Assembly: GCA_037176725.1 (NCBI GenBank)
Contig: JAZBRS010000074.1
Coordinates: 60,640,001 to 60,704,000 of the forward strand
DNA length: 64,000 nucleotides
Direction: 5' to 3'
Source of the DNA: Posidonia oceanica
Lineage: Eukaryota; Streptophyta; Magnoliopsida; Alismatales; Posidoniaceae
In this document: positions 49,801 to 61,600 of the stretch, piece by piece
Position numbering within the stretch: the stretch's first letter is position 1
Layout: every line of letters starts with the position of its first letter
Notes under the pieces: generated by a model
The model's input: the letters and a program-made list of their open reading frames with translations, nothing else
Databases searched by the model: none
Told to the model about the DNA's origin: nothing
Program-made: the position numbers and the translations under genes

Positions 49801-52800
49801 CTGGTGGTCTGGTCTTGGTATGGCTTGCACTTATCATTCCTGACCTCGTCCTGGCCTCTACCTGGTCTTGATTGGGCTTGCGCTAATCATTTCTGGTGGT
49901 CCGGTCTTGATAAGGCTTGCACTTATCATTCCTCACTTCTTCCTAGTCTTGGTAGGGCTTACACCTATCAATCTTGGTGGTTCGGTCTTGATAAGGCATG
50001 CACATAACATTCCTGTCCTCTTCCTGGTCATGATAGGGCTAGCACCTCTCATTCCAGGCGGTCAGGTCTTGATACGGCTTCCACTTATCGTTCTTGACCT
50101 CTTCCTGGTCATGGTAGGGCTTGCACCTATCAATCCTAGCGGTCTGGTCCTGATATGGTTTGCACTTATCATTCCTGGCCTCTTCGGGTCTTGATTGGGC
50201 TTGCACTTATCAATCCAGTTGGTCCGGTCTTGATAAGGCTTGCACATATCATTCCTGACCTATTCCCGGACTTGTTAGGGCTTGCACGTATCATTCCTGG
50301 CGGTTCGGTCTTGATAAGGCTTGCATTTATCATTCCCGACCTCTTCCTGGTCTTGATAGGGCTTGCACCTATCATTCCTAGCGGTCCGGTCATGATAAGG
50401 CTTGCACTAATCATTCCTGACCTCTTCCTTGACTTGTTAGGGCTTGCACGTATCATTCATGGCGGTCAGGCCATGATAAGGCTTGCACTTATCATTCCTG
50501 ACCTCTTCCCGATCTTGGCAGGGCTTGCACCTCTCATTCCTAGCTGTGTGGTCTTGATAAGGCTTGCACTTTTCATTCCTGACCGCTTCCTGGTCATGAT
50601 AGGGAAGCACCTCTCAATCCTGGCAGTCCAGTCTTGATAAGGCTATCACTTATCATTCCTGAACTCTTCCTGGCCTCTTCCTAGTCTAGATAGGGGTTGC
50701 ACCTATCATTCCAGGCCGTCTGGTCATGATAAGGCATGCACTTATAATTCCAGACCTCTTCCTGGCCTCCTCCTGGTCATGATTAGGCTTGCACCTATCA
50801 TTCCAAGTGGTCCGGTCTTGATAAGGCTTGCACTTATCAATCCTGACCTCTTCCTAGTCTTGGTAGGGCTTACATACATCATTCCTGGCGGTTCGGTCTT
50901 GATAAGGCTTGCACCTGCCATTCCTGACCTCCTCCTGGTCTTGATAGGGCTTGCACCTTTCATTTCTGGCAGTCCGGTCTTGATAAGGCATGCACATATG
51001 AATCCTGACCTCTACCTGGTCTTGATAAGGCATGCACCTATCATTCCTGGCGGTTTGATCTTGATATGGCATGCACTAATCTTTCCTGACCTCTTCGTGG
51101 TCTTGATAGGGCTTACACCTATCATTCCTAGCGGTTCGGTCTAGATATGGCTTGCACTTATCATTCCTAACCTCTACCTGGACTTAGTAGGGCTTGAACC
51201 AATCATTCCTGGTGGTCCGGTCATGATAAGGCTAGCACTTATCAGTCCTGACCTCTTCTGGGTCTTGGTAGGGCTTGCACCTATCATTCCTAGTGGTCCA
51301 ATCTTGATAAGGCTTACACTTATCATTCCTGACCTCTTCCAGTTCTTGATAGTGCTTGCACCTATCGTTCCAGGCGGTCCAGTCTTGATAAGGCTTGCTC
51401 TTTTCATTCCTAACATCTTCCTAGTGTTGGTAGGGCGTGCACCATTCATTCCTGGCGGTCCGATCTTGATAAGGCTTGCACTTATCACTCCTGACCTCTT
51501 CCTGGTCTTGGTAGGGCTTCCACCTCTCATTCCTAGCTGTCCGGTCTTGATAAGGCTTCCACTTATCATTCCTGACCTCTTCCTGGACTTGATAGGGCTT
51601 GCACCTATCATTCCTGGCGGTCCGGTCTTGATACGGCTTGCACTAATCATTCCCGACCTCTTCCTTGACTTGTTAGGGCTTGCACGTATCATTCCTGGTG
51701 GTCAGGTCATGATAAGGCATGCACTTATCATTCCTGACCTCTTCCCGATCTTGGTAGGGCTTGCACCTCTCATTCCTAGCTGTCCGGTCCTGATAAGGCT
51801 TGCACTTATCATTCCAGACCGCTTCCTGGTCATGATAGGGAAGCACCTCTCATTCCTGGCTGTCTGGTCTTGATAAGACTTGCACTTATCATTCCTGACC
51901 TCGTCCTAGCCTCTTCCTGGCCTTGATTGGGCTTGCACCTATCATTCTTGGTGGTCCGGTCGTGATGAGGCTTGCACTTATCATTCCTCACTTCTTCCTT
52001 GTCATGGCAGGGCTTACACCAATATTTCCTGGCGGTCCGGTCTTGATAAGGCAAGCACATAACATTCCTGACCTCTTTCGGGTCGTGACAGGGCTAGCAC
52101 CTCTCATTCCTGGCGGTCCAGTCCTGATACGGCTTGCACTTATCGTTCCTGACCTCTTCTTGGTCTTGGTAGGGCTCGCACCAATCATTCCTGGCGGCCC
52201 GGTCATGATATGGCTCGCACTTATCATTGCTGACATCTTCCTGGTCTTGGTAGGGCTTGCACCGTTCATTCCTGGTGGTCCAGTCTTGATAAGACTTGCA
52301 CTTATCATTTCGGACCACATCCTGGTATTAATAGGGCTTGCAGCTATCATTCCTAGCGGTCTGGTCATGATTAGGCTTGCTCTTATTGTTCCAGACCTCT
52401 TCCTGGTCTTCGTAGGGCTTGCACCTATCATTCCTGGCAGTTCGGTCTTGATAAGGCTTGCACTTATCATTCCTGACCTCTTCTTGGACTTGTTAGGGCT
52501 TGCACGTATCATTCCTGGTGGTCCGGTATTGATATGGCTTGCACCTATCATTCCTGACCTCTTCCTGGCCACGATAGGGTAGCACCTCTCAATCCTGGCA
52601 GTCTGGTCTTGATATGGCTTGCACATATCATTCCAGACCTCGTTCTGGCCTCTACCTGGTCTTTATTGGGCTTGCACCAATCATTTCTGGTGGTCCGGTC
52701 TTGATAAGGCTTGCACTTATCATTCCTCACTTCTTCCTGGTCATGGTAGGGCTTACAACAATCATTCCTGGCGGTCAGGTCATGGTACGGGCTTGCACTT

Positions 52801-55800
52801 ATCATTCCTGACCTCTTCCTGGTCATGGTAGGGCTTGCACCTATCATTCCTAGCGGTCCGGTCTTGATATGGTTTGCACTTATCATTCCTGGCCTCTTCT
52901 GGGTCTTGATAGGGCTTGCACCTATCATTCCAGTTGGTCCGGTCTTGATAAGGCTTGCACATATCTTTCCTGACCTATTCGAGGACTTGTTAGGGCTTGC
53001 ACGTATCATTCCAGGCTGTCCAGTCTTGATAAGGCTTGCAGTTATCATTCCTGACCTCTTCCTGATCTTGTTAGGGCTTGCTCCATTCATTCCTGGCTGT
53101 CCGGTCCAGATAAGGCTTGCACTTATCAATCCTGACCTCTTCCTCGTTTTGGTTGGGCTTGCACCTCTCATTCCTGGCGGTCTGGTCTTGATAAGGCTTG
53201 CACTTATCATTCCTGACCTCTACCTGGTCATGATTGGGCTTGCACCTATCATTCCTGGCAGTCCAGTCTAGATAAGGCTTGCACTTATCATTCCTGAACT
53301 CTTCCTAGCCTCTTCCAAGTCTAGATAGGGGTTGCACCTATCATTCCTAGCTGTCCGGTCATGGTAAGGCTGGCACATATAGTTCCAGACCTCTTCCTGG
53401 CCTCCACCAGGTCTTGATTAGGCTTGCACCAATCATTCCAGGTGGTCCGGTCTGGATAAGGCTTGCACTTATCATTCCTGACCTCTTCCTGGTCTTGGTA
53501 GGGCTTACATATATCATTCCAGGCAGTTCGGCCTTGATAAAGCATGCACATATCATTCCTAACCTCTTCCTGGTCGTGATAGGGCTAGCACCTCTCATTC
53601 CTGGCGGTCCGGTCTTGATACGGCTTGCACTTATCATTCCTGACCTCTTCCAGGTCATGGTCGGGCTTGCCCCTATCATTCCTAGCGGTCCGGTCTTGAT
53701 ATGGCTTGCATTTATCATTGCTGGCCGCTTCTAGTTCTTGATAGGGCTTGCACCTATCATTCCAGGCGGTCCGGTATTGCTAAGGCTCGCACTTATCATT
53801 CCTGACCTCTTCCGGGTCTTGATAGGGCTTGCACCTATCATTCCTGGCAGTCCGGTATTGATAAGGCTTGCACTTATCATTCTTGACCTCTTCTTGGTCT
53901 TGATAGGGCTTGCACCTATCATTCCTGGCGGTCCAGTCTTGATAAGGCATGCACTTATCATTCTGACCACTTCCTGGTCTTGATAGGGCTTGCACCTATC
54001 CTTCCTGGCGGTCCGGTCAAGATAAGGCTTGCACTTATCATTCCTGACCTCTTCCTTGACTTGTTAGGGCTTGCACGTATCATTCTAGGAGGTCAGGTCA
54101 TGATAAGGCTTGCACTTGTCATTCCTGACCTCGTCCTGGCCTCCTCCTGGTCTTGATTAGGCTTGCACCTATCATTCCTGGTGGTCCAGTCTTGATGAGG
54201 CATGCACATAGCATTCCTCACTTCTTCCTAGTCATGGTAGGGCGTACACCAATATCTCCTGGCAGTCTGGTCTTGATAAGGCAAGCGCATAACAATCCTG
54301 ACCTCTTCCTGGTCATGACAGGGCTAGCACCTCTCATTCCTGGCGATCCGGTCTTGATACGGCTTGCACTTATCGTTCCTGACCTCTTCCTGGTCATGGT
54401 AGGGCTCGCACCTATCATTCCTGGCGGTCCTGTCTTGATATGGCTCGCACTTATCTTTGCTGACATCTTCCTGGTCTTGGTAGGGCATGCACCGTTCCTT
54501 CCTAGCGGTCCAGTCTTGATAAGGCTTGCACTTATCATTCTGGACCTCATCCTGGTCTTAATAGGGCTTGCAGCGATCATTCTTGGCGGTCTGGTCTTGA
54601 TTAGGCTTGCACTTGTTGTTCCTGACCTCTTCCTGGTCTTCGTAGGGCTTGCACCTATCATTCCTGACGGTCCGGTCTTGATAAGGCTTGCACTTATCAA
54701 TCCTGACCTCTTCTTGGACTTGTTAGGGCTGGCACGTATCATTCCTAGCGGTCCGGTCTTGATAAGGCTTGCACCTATCATTCTGGAGCTCTTCCTGGTC
54801 ATGATAGGGTAGCAGCTCTCAAACCTGGCGGTCTAGTCTTGATATGGCTTGCACTTATCATTCCTGAACTCGTCCTAGCCTCTACCTGGTCTTGATTGGG
54901 CTTGCACCAATCATTTCGGGTGGTTCGGTCTTGATAAGGCTTGCACTTATCGTTCTTCACTACTTCCAGTTCATGGTAGGGCTTACACCTATCATTCTTG
55001 GCGGTTCGGTCTTGATAAGACATGCACTTAACATTCCTGACCTCTCCTGGTCTTGATAGGGCTAGCACCTCTCATTCCTGGCGGTCCGGTCTTGATACGG
55101 CTTGCACTTATCGTTTCGGACCTCTTCCTGGTCATGGTAGGGCTTGCACCTATCATCCCTAGCGGTCCGGTCCTGATATGGTTTGCACTTATCATTCCTG
55201 GCCTCTTCCGAGTCTTGATAGGGCTTGCACCTTTCATTCCCGGTGGTCCGGTCTTGATAGGGCTTGCACGTATCATTCCTGACCTATTCCAGGACTTGTT
55301 AGGGCCTGCATGTATCATTCCAAGCGGTCCAGTCTAGATAAGGCTTGCACTTATCATTCCTGACCTCTTCCTGATCTTGGTAGGGCTCGCACCATTCATT
55401 CCTGGCTGTCCGGTCCAGATAAGTCTTGCACTTATCCGTCTTGACCTCTTCCTCATCTTGGTTGGGCTTGCACCTCTCATTCCTGGCGGTCTGGTCTTGA
55501 TAAGGCTTGCACTTATCATTCTTGACCTCTACCTGGTCATGATTGGGCTTGCACCTATCATTCCTGGCAGTCCTGTCTTGATAAGGCTTCACTTATCATT
55601 CCGGAACTCTTCCTAGCTTCTTCCTAGTCATGATAGGGCTTGCACCTATCATTCCAGGTGGTCCGGTCATGATAAGGCTTGCACTTATCATTCCTGACCT
55701 CTTCCTGGTCTTGGTAGGGCTTACTAATATCAATCCTGGCGGTTTGGTCTTGATAAGGCTTGCACATATCATTCCTGACCTCTTTTTCATCATGATAGGG

Positions 55801-58650
55801 CTAGCACCTCTCATTCCAGGCGGTCCGGTCTTGATACGGCTTGCACTTATCATTCTTGACCTCTTCCAGGTCATGGTCGGGCTTGCACCTATCATTCCAA
55901 GCGGTCTGGTCTTGTTATGGCTTGCATTTATCATTCCTGGCCGCTTCCAGTTCTTGATACGGCTTGCACCTATCATTTCAGCAGGTCCGGTCTTGATAAG
56001 GCTCGCACTTATCATTCCTGACCTCTTCTGGGTCTTGATAGGGCTTGCACCTATCATTCCTGGCAGTTCGGTATTGATAAGGCTTGCACTTATCATTCCT
56101 GACCTCTTCCGGGTCATGGTAGGGCTTGCACTTCTCATTCCGAGCTGTCCGGTCTTGATAAGGCTTGCACTTATCATTCCTGACCTCTTCCAGGTCTTGA
56201 TTGGGCTTGCACCTATCATACCTAGCGGTCCAGTCTTGATAAGGCTTGCACTAATCATTCCTGACCTCTTCCTTGACTTGTTAGGGCTTGCACGTATCAT
56301 TCCTGGCTGTCAGGTCATGATAAGGCTTGCACTTATCATTCCTAACCTCTTCCCGATCTTGGTAGGGCTTGCACCTCTCATTCCTAGCTGTCCAGTCTTG
56401 ATAAGGCATGCACTTATCATTCCTGACCGCTTCCGGGTCGTGATAGGGAAGCACCTCTCATTCCTGGCAGTCTGGTCTTGATAAGGCTTGCACTTATCAT
56501 TCCTGACCTCGTCCTGGCCTCTTCCTAGTCTTGATTGGGCTTGCACCCATCATTCCTGGTGGTCCAGTCATGATGAGGCTTGCACTTATCATTCCTCACT
56601 TCTTCCTTGTCGTGGCTGGGCTTACACCTATATTTCCTGGCGGTCTGGTCTTGATAAGGCAAGCACATAACATTCCTGACCTCTTCCTGGTCATGATAGG
56701 GCTAGCACCGCTCATTCCTGGCGTTCCGGTCATGATACGGCTTGCACTTATCGTTCCTGACCTCTTCCTGGTCTTGGTAGGGCTAGCACCTGTCATTCCT
56801 GGCGGTCCGGTCTTGATATGGCTCGCACTTATCATTGCTGACATCTTCCTGGTCTTGGTAGGGCTTGCACCTTTCATTCCTGCCGGTCCAGTCTTGATAA
56901 GGCTTACACTTATCATTCTGGGCCTCATCCTGGTCTTAATAGGGCTTGCAGCTATCATAACTAGCGGTCCGGTCTTGATTAGGCTTGCACTTATTGTTCC
57001 TGACCTCTTCCTGGTCTTCGTAGGGCTTGCACCTATCATTCCTGGCGGTCCGGTCTTGATAAGGCGTGCACTTATCATTCCTGACCACTTCTTGGACTTG
57101 TTACGGCTTGCACGTATCATTCCTGGCGGTCCGGTCTTGATAAGGCTTGCACCTATCATTCCTGACCTCTTCCTGGTCATGATAGGGTGGCACCTCTCAC
57201 TCCTGGTGGTCTGGACCTGATATGGCTTGCACTTATCATTCCTGAACTCGTCCTGGCCTCTACCTGGTCTTGATTGGGCTTGCCCCAACCATTTCTAGTG
57301 GTCCGGTCTTGATGAGGCTTGCACTTATCATTCCTCACTTCTTCCTGGTGTTGGTAGGGCTTACACCAATCATTCCTGGCGGTTCGGTGTTGATAAGGCA
57401 TGCACTTAACATTCCTGACCTCTTCCTGGTCATGATAGGGCTAGCACCTCTCATTCCTGGCGGTGCGGTCATGATACGGCTTGCACTTATCGTTCCTGAC
57501 CTCTTCTTGGTCTTGGTGGGGCTTGCTCCTATCATTCCTAGCGGTCCGATCCTGATATGGTTTGCACTTATCATTCCTGGCCTCTTCCGGGTCTTGATAG
57601 GGTTTGCACCTACATTCAAGGCGGTCCGGTCTTGATAAGGCTTGCACATATCTTTCCTGACCTATTCCAGGACTTGTTAGGGCTTGCTCGTATCATTCCA
57701 GGCGGTCCGGTCTTGATTAGGCTTGCACTTATCATTCCTGGCCTCTTCCTGTTGTTGGTAGGGCTTGCTCCATTCATTCCTGGCTGTCCGGTCCAGATAA
57801 GGCTTGCACTTATCGATCCTGACCTCTTCCTCGTCTTGGTTGGGCTTGCACCTCTCATTCCTGGCGGTCTGGTCTTGATAAGGCTTGCACTTATCATTCC
57901 TGACCTCTACCTGGTCATGATTGGGCTTGCACCTATCATTCCTGGCGGTCCAGTCTTGATAAGGCTTGCACTTATCATTCCTGAACTCTTCCTAGCCTCT
58001 TCCTAGTCTAGATAGGGGTTGCACCTATCATTCCTGGCTATCCGGTCATGGTAAGGCTGGCACATATAGTTCCAGACCTCTTCCTGGCCTCCACCAGGTC
58101 TTGATTAGGCTTGCACCAATCATTCCAGGTGGTCCGGTCTGGATAAGGCTTGCACTTATCATTCCTGACCTCTTCCTGGTCTTGGTAGGGCTTACATATA
58201 TCATTCCAGGTGGTTCGGCCTTGATAAGGCATGCACATATCATTCTAACCTCTTCCTGGTCGTGATAGGGCTAGCACCTCTCATTCCTGGCGGTCCGGTC
58301 TTGATACGGCTTGCACTTATCATTCCTGACCTCTTCCAGGTCATGGTCGGGCTTGCCCCTATCATTCCTAGCGGTCCGGTCTTGATATGGCTTCCATTTA
58401 TCATTGCTGGCTGCTTCCAGTTCTTGATAGGGCTTGCACCTATCATTCCAGGCGGTCCGGTATTGCTAAGGCTCGCACTTATCATTCCTGACATCTTCCG
58501 GGTCTTGATAGGGCTTGCACCTATCATTCCTGGCAGTCCGGTATTCATAAGGCTTGCACTTATCATTCCTGACCTCTTCCTGGTCTTGGTAGGGCTTGCA
58601 CTTATCATTCCTAACCACTTCCTGGTCTTGATAGGGCTTGCACCTATCAT
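49800..58650. repeat. Higher-order repeats of 2.2-2.8 kb
   Basis: Marker subunits at 49226, 52020, 54250 and 56628 define units of 2,794, 2,230 and 2,378 bp that share blocks with the 3,801-bp unit (for example 53321-53551 matches 46806-47036) but lack different groups of dimers. Such length variation fits unequal crossing over within the array. Confidence 0.7.
51307..51311. other. Paralogous empty insertion site
   Basis: The sequence around ATAAG here (GTGGTCCAATCTTGATAAG continuing into GCTTACACTTATC) matches the left flank 9861-9879 joined to the right flank after 37114. It lies 41,431-41,432 bp from the insertion site, the same offset that aligns the markers at 7795 and 49226. Confidence 0.75.
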
Positions 58651-61600
58651 TCCTGGCGGTCCGGTCTAGATAAGGCTTGCACTTATCATTCCTGACCTCT
58701 TCCTAGTCATGATAGGACTCGCACCTATCGTACCTAGCGGTCCGGTCTTGACAAGGCTTGAACTTATCATTCCTGACCTCTTGTTGGTAGGGCTTGCACC
58801 ATTCATTGCTGGCGGTCCAATCATGACAAGGCTAGCCCTACCATTCCTGACCACTTCTTGGTCTTGGTAGGGCTTGCACTTATCATTCCTGAACTCTTCT
58901 TGGTCATGATAGGACTTGCACCTATCATTCCTAGCGTTCTGATCATGATACGGCTTGCACTTATCTATCAGACCTCTTCCTGGTCTTGGTTGGGCTTGCA
59001 CCTATCATTCCTAGCATTCTGGTCGTGATAAGGCTTGCACTTATCATTCCTGACATCTTCCTGGTCGTGGTAGGGCTTGCATCTTTCATTCCGGGTGGTC
59101 CGGTTGTGATAAGGCTTGCACTTATAGTTCTTGACCTATTCCAGGTCTTGATAGGGCATGCACCTATCGTTCCTGCGGTCTGGTCTTGATGAGGCTCGCA
59201 CTTATCATTCCAGGCCTCTTCCTGGTCTTGAAAAGGCTTGCACTTAACATTCCAGGCCTCTTCCTGGTCGTGATAGGGCTTGCACCTATCAGTCCAGGCA
59301 GTCCAGTCATGATAAGGCTTGCACTTATCGCTCCTGAACTCTTCCAAGCCTCTTCCTAGTCTAGATAGGGGTTGCACCTCTCATTCCAGGTGGTCCGGTC
59401 TTGATAAGGCTTGCACTTATCATTCCTAACCTCTTCCTGGTTTTGATAGGGCTTGCACCAATCATTCCGGGCGGTCCAGTCGTGATAAGCCTTGCACTTA
59501 TCATTCCTAACCACTTCCTGCTCTTGGTAGGGCTTGCACCTATCATTCCTGGCGGTCCGGTCGTGATAAGGCTTGCATTTGTTAGTCCTGACCTCTTCTT
59601 GGTCTTGATAGGGCTTGCACCCATCAATCCTGGTGGTCCAGTCTTGATAAGGCCTGCACTTATCACTCCGGAGCTTTTCCTGGTCTTGATAGGGCAAGCA
59701 CCTATCATTCGTGGCGGTCCGGTCTAGATAAGGCTTGCACTAATCATTCATTCCTGCCTACTTCCTGGTCTTGGTAAGGTTTGCACCTATCATTCATGGT
59801 GGTCCGGTCTTGATAAGGCATGTACTTATCATTGCTGACCTCTTCCAGGTCTTGATAGGGCGTGCACCTATCAATCCTGGCAGTCCGGTCATGACAAGGC
59901 TTGCACTTATAATTCCTGGCCTCTTCCGGGTCTTGATAGGGGTTGCACCTATCATTCCCGCCAGTCTGGTCATGATAAGGCATGCACTTTTCATTCCTGA
60001 CCTCTTCCAGGTCGTGATAGGGCTTGAACCTATCATTCCTTGCGGTCTTGCCTTGATAAGGCTTGCACTTATCATTCCTGCCCTCTTCCTACTCTTGATT
60101 GGGCTTGCACCTATCATTCCTGGCGGTCCGGTCTTGATAGGGCTTGCACTTATCATTCCTGACCTCTTCCTGGTCTTGATAGGGCTCGCACCTAACATTC
60201 CTGGCGGTACAATCCGGATAAGGCTTGCACATATCATTTCTGACCACTTCCTAGTCATGACAGGGCTTGCACCTATCATTCCTGGCGGTCTGGTGTTGAT
60301 AACGCATGCACTTATCATTCCTAACCTCTTCCTTTTCTAGATAGCGCTTGCACCTATCATTCCTGGTAGTCCGGTCTTAATTAGGCTTGCACTTATCATT
60401 CCAGGCCTATTCCTGGTCTTGGCAGGGCTTGCCCCTATCATTCCTGGCAGTCCGGTCATGACAAGGCTTGCACTTATCATTCTTGACCTCTTGCTAGTCT
60501 TGATAGGGCTTGCACTTATCATTCTTGACCTCTTGCTAGTCTTGATAGGGCTTGCACCTATCATACCTAGCGGTCAGGTCTTGATAAGGCTTGCACTTCT
60601 CATTCCTGACCTCTTCCTGGTCTTGGTATGGCTTGCACCAATCAATCCCGGCGGTCCAGTCATGATAAGGCTTGCACTTGTCATTCCTGACCTCTTCTTG
60701 GTCTTGGTAGGGCATGCACCAATCATTCCTGGCAGTCCAGTCTTGGTAAGGCTTGCACTAACCATTCTTGAACTCATCTTGGTCTTGTTAGGGCTTGCAG
60801 CTATCATTCCTGGCGATCCGGTCTTGATAAAGCTTGCACTGATCATTCAGACCTCATCCTTGTTGTGATAGGGCTTGCACCTATCATTTTGGGAGGTCGG
60901 GTCTTGGTAAGGCTCGCACTTATCGTTCCAGACATCTTCCTGGCCTTGAAAAGGCTTGCACTTATTCCTCCAGGCCTCGTCCTGGTCTTGATCTGGCTTG
61001 CACCTATCAGTCCAGGCTGTCCGGTCTTGATAAGGCTTGTACTAATTGTTCCAGAACTCTTCCTAGCCGCTTCCTGGTCAAGATTGGGGTTGCACCAATC
61101 ATTCCTGGCGGTCCGGTCATGATAAGGCATGCACTTATCATTCCTGACCTCTTCTTGGCCTCCTCCTGTTCTTGATTGGGCTTGCACCTATCATTCCCGG
61201 TGGTCCGGTCTTGATTAGGCTGCCACTTATCAATCAAGACCTATTCCTGGTCTTGACAGGACTTGCACCTATCATTCTTGGCGGTCCGGTCTTGACGAGG
61301 CTTGCACTTATCATTCCTAACCGCATCCTGGTCTTGGTAGGGCTCACACCTACCATTGCTGGCGGTCCGGTCAAGATTAGGCTTGCACTTATCATTCCTG
61401 ACCTCTTCCTAGTCTTGATAGGGCTTGCACCTTTCATACCTAGCGGTCCGGTATTGATAAGGCTTGCACTTATCATTCCAAACCTCTTCTTGGTCTTGGT
61501 AGGGCTTGCACCAATCATTCCTGGCGGTCTAGTCGTGATAAGGCTTGCACTTAACATTCCTGACCTCTTTCTGGTCATGGTAGGGCAAGCACCATTCATT

